From Diadophis punctatus similis (Eukaryota > Chordata > Lepidosauria > Squamata > Dipsadidae), in contig JALIGW010000016.1 in assembly GCA_023053685.1 (NCBI GenBank), positions 8,197,001 to 8,261,000 of the forward strand: a stretch of DNA of 64,000 nucleotides, read 5' to 3'. Of the stretch, positions 54,560 to 64,000 are shown piece after piece. Every line of letters begins with the position of its first letter. Position 1 is the stretch's first letter. The notes beneath the pieces were generated by a model. The model saw only the letters and a list, made by a program, of their open reading frames with translations. It searched no databases and was not told where the DNA came from. A program made the position numbers and the translations under genes.

Positions 54560-55383
54560 CACAGATGCAAATACAGGGGCTGGAAATACTACAACTTATA
54601 GAATTCATAGTCCATCTGATTAGGTCAAGGTGGAGAAGGAAGCTCAATCATAATCTCCTATTGTAGATCACAAACCAGTGATGCCTTATGAGCTCCCTTG
54701 AGACACTTGGCTTTGCCAAATGTATTTTTAGTTTCCTTATTTTTCAGGCAACGGAGAGCCATTGTCACAATGGGAGAACTATCATCCAGATTGGAAAATC
54801 CTGATATGGAACCTATTATTTTTGGAGAATATTTCTTCTGTTCCCATCCTGCTAAAGGAGAACTCCTTATTAGTTCTGTCAAACAATACAGCCCCTGTTA
54901 TGACAGACTGAGATTCAAGCAAGGTTTTCTTCATCTAATATGCCTGAAGTTGAAATAGTTAAGCAAATTTGGAATTATAAAATTTCTGTCTGCCTGAGCA
55001 AATTAATCAAACAAATCAAAGTCAATCAAAGTTCAAATATGTTAAAACTAGCTATTCAGTCAAGAGGGCTCTTGTGAAACTATAAATTCACCTATCAGTT
55101 TTGTTCTGGCATACAGATTTGATTTTATATTTTGCCGCAGAGAAAGGGAGAAATCAGAGACTGGTTTATACTTTTCTTAAGATGCTGCCTTCATGATGCT
55201 TTAAGAATATTTTATTACGGTATATCTTAAACTATAGGGGGGAAACGTGTTCCTTTTAAAATTGTATTGACTGCATTATTATGTTTCAAACTGTATTTTT
55301 GATTATAACAACCACTGAACATTAATTACTAGTTTTAGTAACTACTATACATTTATGATATTGTAGCATAGTATGCATTGAAG
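54560..55383. other. Unassigned spacer
   Basis: Nothing recognised; open frames at 54658-54958 lack motifs. Confidence 0.45.
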
Positions 55384-55391
55384 ATCTATAA

Positions 55392-55817
55392 CAGTGATGG
55401 CGAACCTATGGCACGCGTGCCACAGGTGGCACGCGGAGCCATATCTGCCGGCACGCAAGCCGTTGCCCTAGGTCAACTCCAGAATGCATGTGCGTGCCGG
55501 CCAGCTGATTTTTGGCTCGTGTGGAGGCTCTGTGGGGGCATTTTAGGTTTCCAGAGGGCCTCCGAGGGGGTGTTTTTGCCCTCCCCAGGCTCCAGGGAAG
55601 CCTCTGGAGCCTGGGGAGGGCGAAAAATGGGCCTACCAGGCCCACCGGAAGTCGGGAAATGGGCCATTTCCGGCCTCCAGAGGGCCTCTGCGGGGGCGGG
55701 AGAGGCCGTTTTCATCCTCCCCAGGCATTGAATTATGGGTGTGGGCACTCACATGTGCGTGACAGCGCGTGCGCACGCGTTTTCAGCACCCGAGGGAAAA
55801 AAGGTTCGCCATCACTG
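55392..55817. mobile_element. hAT-C family non-autonomous element
   Basis: CAGTGATGGCGAACCTATGG to AAAGGTTCGCCATCACTG, perfect duplication ATCTATAA at 55384-55391 and 55818-55825. Contains a perfect 18-bp-arm hairpin, 55578-55595 and 55604-55621, with CTGGAGCCTGGGGAGGGC. Confidence 0.95.
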
Positions 55818-55825
55818 ATCTATAA

Positions 55826-56177
55826 CATTTTCCTTTGGAAAAGTAACAAAATTGTTAGCTAAACTTCAAAGCTTAGCTCACTGCTTTTGATAATAATTAA
55901 AATCCATGAGTTGTGGAGGTGGGATATTAATTAGAGCTACCAGGTGAGATGATTAAATTCTTTAAAAACTGGAACACCCTCAAATCAAGCAAGAACAGGT
56001 CCAATGGTGAGCCCAAGCAGTGGGTAAACTTGACAGATTATAACAAACACAAGATTTTGGTTACAAAGAGAATTTATCATCTTAGAAAGTCAGAACTACA
56101 ATTCTTAAAATATATGTTTTCGAGGACCACCATCAAACGAAAGACCATCCAAAATTTTCAAAGCAGTCTACCAGTTG
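55826..56177. other. Unassigned spacer
   Basis: Nothing recognised. Confidence 0.45.
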
Positions 56178-56430
56178 CAGAGGTAGTCCTTGAATTATGA
56201 CCACTTGTTCAGCGACCATTCAAAATTACAATCGTGATGAAGTTGCAGCCAATCATAGCATCCCCACGATCATGTGATAACAATTCAGATATTTGGATGC
56301 CTGGTTTGTGATTACAAAGTCACTGCTAGCTGAAGTCACATGATTGCCATTTGTGACCTTCTCTGCTAGCTTCTCACAAGCACAGTCAGTGGGAAAGCCA
56401 GCAGGGAAGGTTGCATTACTACTATAAGTC
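56178..56430. mobile_element. pogo/Tigger-like MITE (TIR-3), copy 3, right end missing
   Basis: CAGAGGTAGTCCTTGAATTA, TTCAGCGACCATTCAAAATT, ATCATGTGATAACAATTCAG, then GTGACCTTCTCTGCTAGCTT and CAGTCAGTGGGAAAGCCAGC. The right terminus is not found. Confidence 0.75.
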
Positions 56431-57029
56431 ACCCCTGCCCCCTTTTCTCCCAAGAAACCCCACAACAAATCTCGGGATCTCATACTTTGTAACACGCCTT
56501 ACTGGCCTGCCTGCACTTCCTAAAGCCTACTCATGGCCCTTACCAGCCCAATATGACAATCCCCTCATACACACCTTGCGGCACCTGCATTCCAAGACAT
56601 TTTATTTGTTTGTGAGATTTATTTATTTGTGAGATTTATATACCGCCTCACAGTGCAAGCACTCTCTAAGCGGTTAATTTTGGAAGACATTTGTTCTACA
56701 GAGGAGATGCCTGATGAGTTTTGTGATCCCCGCATTGTGGCTCCCCATAAAAATAAGGGAAGTAAATTAGACTGCAGAAACTACAAAGTTATTTCATATA
56801 TTTTTAATAGTTTTTTATTTTTTTCTCTTAACAAACATTACATCATTAATCAATCAGTGTGTCATCTGGGTACATATTTTTGTGTCAACATGTTTTACAT
56901 TTACCACTATTTTCTTAATATTTATATATCTCTACTTTAACATTTCAATTTACATTATTTTTTATTTAAAACATTTTCTTCCCCATTTTATTTCATATCA
57001 TATCTCTTTTTGTCTATATTCATTTTCTA
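56431..57029. other. Unassigned spacer with an eroded LINE-tail-like patch
   Basis: 56600-56680 (TGTGAGATTTATTTATTTGT, ATACCGCCTCACAG) resembles an eroded LINE tail. The rest is AT-rich and unrecognised. Confidence 0.4.
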
Positions 57030-58020
57030 TCCAACATAAAAACAAGGTCTTTGCCTGCATTCTGCTGAACAGACCTGTAGCTGCCTTCAAAAGGAACCTC
57101 CCAGAGGCGCAGTGCGGTTTTCAGTACAGCAGACATGGTATTTGCCAGGAGGCAAAACTAGAGAAAGTGCATCAAGCAGAACAATCCTCTCTACTCTGTC
57201 TTCATTGACCTGACAAAGGCATTTGACACTGTAAAGAAAGAGGCTCTCTGGATCATCCTGAGACATCATGGATCCCTGAGGAAATTTGTGAAGTTGATTC
57301 TACTGCTAAATGGGGAAAAAATGACAGGAGAGATTCTTTACAGTGGTGATACTTCAGCTGCATATGCCATTTCCAATGGGGCAAAACCAGGGTTGTGTTC
57401 CTATTTCAATTTACTCTGTTCTTCACTTGCATTATCATATATTGTCCAGGGTCAGAAGGAAGAGTGTACATCAGGTACTGACTAGGTAGTTCTCCCTTTG
57501 ACTTTTCTGCTTGAATACACGGATGAAGTGCAGTCATTCAAGAAACCTCTCTGCACTCATGGCCCACAAAGGCAGCAATCTAGTGTCAATGCTGCATAAA
57601 TGTTCAGATGCTGCTATGCTCTTTAGTTTGACTACCACCCTGAACTAGACTGAAGTACTTTACAAGCCTGTGCCAAATACCAAGCCCATAGAACCAGAAA
57701 TAGACAGCCAGCTGACAAATGTTTCAGTTCAAATACTTGAGAAGTATTATCTGAAGTGATGGGTCTTTAGACAAAGAAATTGACTCTAGGCTCAGCATAC
57801 CAAACGGGTATTGAGTGGCCAATCAACACAATATCCATAACTCCCCAGAGCTAAAAGTCTACAGAGCTATGGTTATCCCTTCCCTCCTATATGGATGTGA
57901 GACCTAGATTCTGTACCAAAGGCACATGAAACAACTAGAGAAATTTCATACGTATGTCCTCTGCTCCATCTTTGCTATTTGTTGGCAAGACTATGTCTCC
58001 AACCAGGAGGTCTTAGAATG
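57030..58020 (+). pseudogene. Old LINE reverse transcriptase remnant (RTE-like clade undecided)
   Basis: Pieces in shifting frames: VFACILLNRPVA, LPEAQCGF, ARRQN-like region, LYSVFIDLTKAFDTVKKEAL (motif A), ILRHHGSLRKFVKLI, GAKPGLCSYFNLLCSSLALS (motif B, damaged), then far downstream LKVYRAMVIPSLLYGCET and HMKQLEKFHTYVLCSIF. The order QCGF, DLTKAFD, YGCETW is that of non-LTR reverse transcriptases close to RTE and related clades. Numerous stops and indels indicate an old copy. Not a host gene. Confidence 0.75.
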
Positions 58021-59024
58021 TACATTAATATATTATTTTTATTTAATTTTATAAAATAATTTTATTTGATTTGATTTCTGGGTTTTTTTTCCCCCAATTG
58101 AATTTTTACAGTTTATATGTTATATTAAAGGTGTAAAAAAATTCTGAAGTGATTTATCTTGGTCTGATTTTTTTTTTTTACATCTCATAAACTTAGCATT
58201 TTAACAGGGATGTGTAGACTTTTGATATCGACTGCATGCATGCAAAACTTTCTAAACTTATTTTCTCTAATTGCCAGCCTCTTGTATGCATTTGGATTCC
58301 TTTAACATCCAAAATTCTGTGAACATGTTTGTGTCCCTATTGTCTTCTGCAATGCAGCTGTGATTCTGCTTTAAGCTATTCTTGAGCTGCTTCACGCGAA
58401 AAAGCATAATCGTAGTAAGTCTGAACAAAGACATTCACTGCTTTCACCACTTTTGTCCTTCAATACAATTAAGAAGAAAATATTGGCAGAGTTCCCTTTT
58501 CCATAAATTCTGGCTCAGATTTTACAGTTTAGTGAGCCCTGGATGCAATAAATAAAATGTGTGAACTATAAAAAGTAGTGGATATTAAAATTTATTTATT
58601 TATGTAGACTAAAACACAGTGGTGTATCTGAGAAATAAAGCTATTTTGAGCATGCAGATGTGGTAATGTTTTTGTCTTGGTACATGTGACCTTTGTATTA
58701 AAGCTCTCCTTGAAAAAAGTCAATTAATTCAAAGAAATACCATCACTCTTCTTTATTTTTATTTTTTTTAAAGAATGTATAAAGATTTGGAGAAAACACA
58801 ACTTCTCTAGGGGAAGAATGCAGTCAGTTTAAATCTCTTATGATTATGATTCGTCCATTATGAATGATCTTTACCAATTTATACTTTACTCAGTCAACTT
58901 TATGAAACTATTCTGAAGTGTGGGTGCGGGTATGGGTGAATTTGGTAGACTGATTAGTCTTCTCTGCCATTGCTCCCACACTATGGAATATCTTGTCCCT
59001 TGATTTGAGGTTGTCCATCACTCT
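58021..59024. other. Unassigned spacer
   Basis: AT-rich with poly-T runs; nothing recognised. Confidence 0.45.
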
Positions 59025-59125
59025 GCTGTCTTATTTATTTTATTTTATTTTATTTTATTTATTTGAAGGTTCTTCTATGCCGCCCTACTCCCTGAGGACT
59101 CAGGGCGGCGTACAACATTTTAAGA
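59025..59125 (-). mobile_element. LINE 3' tail hairpin fragment with (TTTTA)n
   Basis: (ATTTT)n tail 59029-59062, then ATGCCGCCCTACTCC/CTGAGGACTCAGGGCGGCG. Minus orientation. Confidence 0.72.
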
Positions 59126-61333
59126 AAACAACCAACCAAAGAAGAGTGTTAAGACTTGGTTCTGCCAACTAGTGTGGGAATCCAAGAGTGGTACACAAAG
59201 TTGCGAGGTGGTTGGTGGCTTGAGGGTGCTCTGTCTTTTTAACTTTTAACTTTATTTTTTATATTGATACTAAGTTTTTTACCCATCCAGTCACCTAGAA
59301 GTGAGATAGGGTGTGGGTGTGGGTGTGTGGGGGGTGTAAATAGCAGGTGACTTTTAGTCTCCCTTTTCCATTCAATTTATTATGCAAGGCTGTTTTGGGA
59401 ATAGAAGAGGCAAAATGCTGCCCTAAATTCCTGAAGGAAAAGTGGGAGACACATTTAATAAAAAACTGAACAAATAAGTCTTTTTTCTCCCGTCTTTTTT
59501 TACAGCCTGATATAAAATTAGCACTTTATAAGGATTTTAAATACTGTTATACAGGGAACACAGACTGTAAGTTTATGGGATATATTCTGCTTATTTTATT
59601 ACAGTCCCAGTAGCAAAGCAGTAGCAATGGGTTTAGTGAATGCATATTGTAGCAAGACAATATTCAGTACAGGAATTTGTTCTAATATTCAAAATTGAAC
59701 TCACAGATTTTCCACATGAAATCCACTACCAGGTGTTACCACTAATTTTGTTCCATGCAAATTTAAACGCCAACTTATAATAACATAGTCCATTAGAATA
59801 AAAGGATGGAGGAGGTTTTATAATTACCATGGTTGAGCAACTAAAAATTAGAAACTCCAATAGTATAAATAAAACAAAATGAAATGTGAATGCTATTATC
59901 CCCAAGTTATTTATAAAAATTCTGATCAACTTAAAATGGATGAATTAATTTTAGAGTATATAAGAATAGCCAAAATGTCTGTCTCACAAAGCAAAAAATT
60001 AATGATAGAATTATTTGCAATGTTATTCTGCAACATTATAAAAGAGGTGACTGAAATCTCTGCACTTGTGTTCGGGGAAGGAACAAAACATGCCTCATGA
60101 CCTCATGATGCAAAACTCTGCGGTCAAGATGTCACGATGTCATTGCCTGCATTTCTTTGACAAAATCTTAAGTCTGCAGCAAATACCTACAGTTGGAGTT
60201 TAAATCAGAAACACTATGGATAGGTCATGATTAATGCAAGATTCAGTACTGCAAGTTGGTGTTAATTGTAAATTGATATCAGGTTGTGTTTAATGCAACT
60301 CGAAATTCAGTTAATGCCAGGCTAATTTAGTATACGCAGTTCAGGCTAGTTGGGGTTTTAGATGTGAGCGTTCATGGGTACAATATAGAGAGAAGAAAGA
60401 TTCCATCAGAAGAAAAAAGGAAAAAGAAGAGGCTCATTACTGCATTAGAGCAAACACCTGATGTATTTGGACAACATTAATATGCTCAAGGGTACACTAA
60501 ATAGGAGTTGTTGGAACACCTGAACTTGCATAGAAATTTTTTTGTTTTCTATACCTACTCTGAGACTTTGTTAACCTTACATTTAATTATACTGTAAGTA
60601 TATTCTTTTTATCCTGCACTGTAAAATTTTAATAAACGTATAAAAATCTATATTTAATTTTTTTTCATTGCCTATTTCCATTGCGCTGGAACCAATTGCC
60701 CTATTTTCCATAGCAATATCACTTTGACGAGTGTGAATTCAAATAATGCAACCGTTTCATGGGACTCATTACGGTAACTGCACTAATGGAGACCTCAAAA
60801 TACACTGAAGCAATACTGAGAATGTTTAAGAAATTTAGGAAAAAATGAGAGGAGAGGAAGAGGGAATACTGTATAATATTTTGAAACCTACAAATATGTG
60901 AAATGGGTAATAGCACATTTTGAAACCTACAAATGTGTAAAACAGTAATAGCACATTTATGCCCAGTTAAATCCATCACTTATCCAAATATTCATCTACT
61001 TATGGCAAAATATAGGAAAAACTGTGTAATTAAAATTTCAGCAACTAAATGAATATGACACGTGTTGTACTTAGCACACATTTGCGTCGTATACTGATTG
61101 ATTTCTACTTCAGCAGCTTATAACTGCAGTCCAAAACCAATTACAGCAGAACTTTTTAATGTACGATCCCCAAATATAACACAACCCAGATTTTTTTAAA
61201 AAAATTATCAAGCAAATTCAATCCAGAGGATTAACCATCTCTAGCTGGGCTACAATGAGTACTAGGCTATTTGAGGCATGGTGGATGAAGATTACAAGAG
61301 GCTAGGGGGCTAACTTAGCATTTACTTTGAACA
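59126..61333. other. Unassigned spacer with one local tandem duplication
   Basis: 60878-60958 holds two diverged copies of a unit of about 42 bp starting TTTTGAAACCTACAAAT and ending AATAGCACATT. No gene or repeat family recognised in the rest. Confidence 0.5.
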
Positions 61334-61335
61334 TA

Positions 61336-61854
61336 TAGCTAATCCTCAATTTACAACAACTGGGTCTAGAATTTCCATTGCTGCGGTAATAATATGCTAC
61401 TTCATTTAGAGGTGGCAATCCCTGCGGTTTCAGTTGCAGTCATTAACTGAATCCCATGATTGTTAGGCGAGGCAATTTTCTACCCGTTTCCCACAACCAA
61501 AGTCAGTGGGGAGCCTGGCAGGAAGTTGCAAATCCAGGATTGCAGGCAGGAGACAATTGGGGAGAGAATGTGAGAATGTGTGAGAGGTGCTGTGTGGGTC
61601 AGGAACAGTGCAGTGAAGGGGAATGAAAGGTGTTGCATGGGTCGGGGAGGGTGCACGAGAAGGTGTGTGAGTGGTGCCGTGCAGGTCACACGGAGAGTGT
61701 GCAAGAAGCACCATGAAGGTTGGGGAGGGTGCGCAAGAGAGTAAGAGGTGCACGAGTGATGCCATCTGGGTCAGAGATGATACATGGGGGTGCTGGAACA
61801 GCTGGAACCTTTGAATGGTCACTGAACGAACAGTCATAGGTCAAGGACTACCTG
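61336..61854. mobile_element. pogo/Tigger-like MITE (TIR-3), copy 4, with internal minisatellite
   Basis: TAGCTAATCCTCAATTTACA to AGGTCAAGGACTACCTG followed by TA. Interior 61560-61765 has a degenerate unit of about 40-50 bp (GGGTCrGGGAGGGTGCrCrAG, GAGTGGTGCCGTG). Confidence 0.75.
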
Positions 61855-61856
61855 TA

Positions 61857-62368
61857 TACACTAACTATGAATACATTTACAATTTTATGATGCTGTCTTT
61901 TTAATGTATAAAGCAGTACAAAATATATTATGTTCATATTTTTTTCTGAGTCCAGATTCATAACTCAGTTTGTAACCATCCTCAGAACATAAAATTATTG
62001 GGTGTAAATAATTGCTCTTCCTGTTTGCTCTTTATGAAATCAATATCTTTTAGCTTTTAGCATAACCTATCCAGATAACCTATACAAATATTCATGAAGG
62101 AGGAACAATCCATTAACACGAAGTGATAAATAATCTATCTATAAGGCAGTATTGGCATGCATAAGATCAAATCAACCAGAATGAGGAAGCCTGAAATTAG
62201 CATTCTAATTTTGCAAAGAGCTCCTGGATGGGGATGGGGATGCTTTATGCTGTGAAGAAGGAAAAAAAGATGGAGGGGAGAGACTGGTTTTGGCTTTGTT
62301 TCCTTTCTTTGCAGTGCAAAGCCAACCCCATATGGCCCAGGAGCATGGCTCAAAGGGCATTTTGGCAC
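61857..62368. other. Unassigned spacer
   Basis: Nothing recognised. Confidence 0.45.
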
Positions 62369-62376
62369 ATTGTGGC

Positions 62377-62667
62377 CAGGGGTGAAATGCTCCCGGTTCG
62401 CTCTTTCTTATCGGTCGTCACAAAGCCAATGGAGCCGGTTGCGGCGCGGGGCTTCCCCCACCTGCTTCCCCCGCCCACCTGGATGCCGCCATTTGAGTCA
62501 ACCTTGAGCTGGCTGAGATTCGAACGCTTTGCGCATGCGCAGAGGGCAAAAGAATTCAAATGGCAGCGTCCAGGCGGGCAGGGAAGCCCCACGCCGCGAC
62601 CGCCAATGGCTCCATCGGCTCTGCGACAACTGACAGGCAACAGCGAACCGGGAGCATTTCACTCCTG
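62377..62667. mobile_element. hAT-A family element (variant TIR)
   Basis: CAGGGGTGAAATGCTCCCGG to CCGGGAGCATTTCACTCCTG, perfect duplication ATTGTGGC at 62369-62376 and 62668-62675. Interior GC-rich, nearly an inverted repeat over the outer third on each side. Confidence 0.95.
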
Positions 62668-62728
62668 ATTGTGGCCCCTTTTTAAGCTGCTTTGTGGATT
62701 GTCGCTTTTTTCAGCATACAAGTTGAAC

Positions 62729-62970
62729 CCCGATGGCGCAGTGGTTAGAATGCAGTACTGCAGGCTACTTCTGCTGCCTGCCGGCTGCCTGTAATTTGGC
62801 AGTTCGAATCTCAGCAGGCTCAAGGCTGACTCAGCCTTCCATCCTTCCGAGTTCAGTAAAATGAAGGCCCAGATTGTTGGGGAAAACATGCTGATTCTGT
62901 AAACCGCTTAGAGAGAGATGTAAAGCACTACGAAGTGGAATATAAGTCTAAGCGCTATTGCTATTGCTAT
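62729..62970 (+). mobile_element. tRNA-derived SINE (SINE-B) with TATTGC tail
   Basis: A-box region GATGGCGCAGTGGTTAGAAT, B-box region GGCAGTTCGAATCTC, body CAGCCTTCCATCCTTCCGAG, GTAAACCGCTTAGAGAG and tail CGCTATTGCTATTGCTAT. Widespread in squamates. The tRNA-like head is not a functional tRNA gene. Confidence 0.88.
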
Positions 62971-63099
62971 ACAAAGCCAGCAGCATAAGCCCCAGGAGCC
63001 AGGCAGGACATATCTCATTAGCAGTGGCCGCACGATGATGGCGAAGGTAAACTGGGGCAGCAGAATGCAAAGTGGCAGAGAGCCAAAAGGATATAGGTG

Positions 63100-63119
63100 G
63101 AGAGAGAGAGAGAGAGAGA
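63100..63119. repeat. (GA)n microsatellite
   Basis: About 10 GA units. Confidence 0.95.
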
Positions 63120-63129
63120 CCAATAATGG

Positions 63130-63568
63130 GGGAGTGGAAGTGCCCCTGTGATCATGTGATCAAAATTCCAGCACTGGCCAATTGACATACATTTATGATA
63201 GTTGCAGTATCCAAATGTAACAGGATCACAATTTCCTACCCTCCCAGGGTGCTTCTGAAGTCAAGTCTATAGAGCAGGGGTGGCCAAACTATGGTTCTTT
63301 GAGGACTTGTGGACTTCAACTCCCAGAATTCCTGAGCCAGCCATGCATGCATGGCTAGCTCAGGAATTCTGGGAGTTGAAGTCCACAGGTCCTCAAAGAA
63401 CCATAGTTTGGCCACCCCTGCTATAGAGAAAGCTGAATTATTTAACAATTGAATGATTCACTTAATGACTACAGCAAGAAAGGTCACAACATTGGATGTG
63501 TCTCAGTTAACAACTACATCCCTTAGTGATGGAAGTTCCAATTGTGGTCATAAATCAAGGACTACTTA
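63130..63568. mobile_element. pogo/Tigger-like MITE (TIR-3), copy 5, split by a hAT-B element
   Basis: TGATCATGTGATCAAAATTC, TTATGATAGTTGCAGTATCC before the insert; GATTCACTTAATGACTACAG, GTGGTCATAAATCAAGGACT after; right end followed by TA. Left terminus not found. Confidence 0.8.
63275..63420. mobile_element. hAT-B-like hairpin MITE nested in TIR-3 copy 5
   Basis: CAGGGGTGGCCAAACTATGG to AGTTTGGCCACCCCTG, one continuous hairpin centred on GCATGCATGC, perfect duplication CTATAGAG at 63267-63274 and 63421-63428. Confidence 0.95.
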
Positions 63569-63826
63569 TATTAATTCAATACTTTTTGCATATATGTACA
63601 TATGCTCACATACATATTAATTCAAAGATAGACTTTGAATTAATTAAATTGGGAAAGCTCTGATTGCAGTCAATTTGTATAACAGCTCTATGCAGCTATT
63701 CCTATTAACCATGCTGAGCTGTCCAACATTCAGTTTATGGTTATTATCCAGAAATCAGGATCCATGTATATAAAGCCCATATATGAAAATTATTACATAC
63801 ACAGATTATTTGTACACAGTGATATA

Positions 63827-63845
63827 CAGGTAGTCCTTGGTAAGG
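63827..63845. mobile_element. TIR-3 tip
   Basis: TA then CAGGTAGTCCTTGGTAAGG; only the terminus matches before the window ends. Confidence 0.5.
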
Positions 63846-64000
63846 AAATAGCTAATTAGCCTATTAAGAAAAATATGTGAGAAGTGAAAAAAGGATTGGA
63901 ATAAAAATTACTTGAAGTGGAACCCTGAACTTCACTGGCTTGAACTTAAAGAGGAAAAGAATCAAGAACCTGTATAAATTTTCACTGTTAAAAAGAATAC

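Noticed and set aside
62729..62970. tRNA gene from A- and B-box-like motifs (also at 19306, 48912)
   Set aside because: Heads belong to tRNA-derived SINEs with long unrelated bodies and tails; no proper cloverleaf with acceptor and anticodon stems was visible.

Overview
This is AT-rich vertebrate intron sequence, almost certainly from a snake. Four things point there. (1) It carries squamate-type repeats: Bov-B LINE pieces, CR1 and L2-like LINEs, tRNA-derived SINEs, many families of short hAT elements and a DIRS element. (2) A CR1-group/Rex1-like LINE ends in a long (AATAG)n tail (15633-16808), a combination known from advanced snakes. (3) A second CR1-group LINE (23778-24860) is of a type I recognise from snake gene introns. 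(4) The only host gene found has amniote-like exons.

Host gene: three consecutive, in-phase coding exons of DDX10 (DEAD-box RNA helicase 10, a nucleolar ribosome-biogenesis factor) lie on the minus strand at 47066-47179, 39640-39801 and 30224-30280. They encode part of the lysine/glutamate-rich C-terminal region downstream of the helicase core. All three have canonical AG/GT splice sites and phase-0 joins. I found neither the preceding nor the following DDX10 exons, so everything else is treated as intronic or flanking repeat and spacer.

Layout: 1-7.9 kb, short DNA transposons, CR1 tails and a BED-finger hAT derivative. 7.88-14.12 kb, a structurally complete but mutated DIRS retrotransposon in minus orientation, with inverted terminal repeats, an internal complementary region, gag/RT/RNase H/tyrosine-recombinase remnants and a 145-bp GC-rich tandem array. 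15.5-16.9 kb, the Rex1-like LINE between two microsatellites. 19-27.4 kb, SINEs, hAT elements, a CR1-group LINE and two hammerhead-like Penelope-type pieces. 28.8-29.5 kb, a 5'-truncated L1. 31-35.3 kb, Bov-B split by a hAT element, a CR1 tail split by another, and the second BED-finger element. 44.44-47.02 kb, an L1-derived element that keeps 5' UTR, an intact 356-codon ORF1, 3' UTR, poly(A) and a 15-bp target duplication but has no ORF2 (a HAL1-like design); it ends about 45 bp from a DDX10 splice donor. 47.5-56 kb, more hAT elements, one with a 133-bp-arm nested palindrome, and a TA-flanked element carrying a G-rich minisatellite. 57-58 kb, an old LINE reverse transcriptase remnant. 59-64 kb, mostly spacer with pogo-like and hAT elements.

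Many insertions are dated relative to each other by nesting, and more than a dozen hAT copies show perfect or near-perfect 8-bp target duplications. No rRNA, functional tRNA, CRISPR or bacterial-style feature was seen. TE family labels such as hAT-A or TIR-1 are local names used in this annotation. Family assignments rest on reading protein motifs, termini and target duplications, not on database searches.
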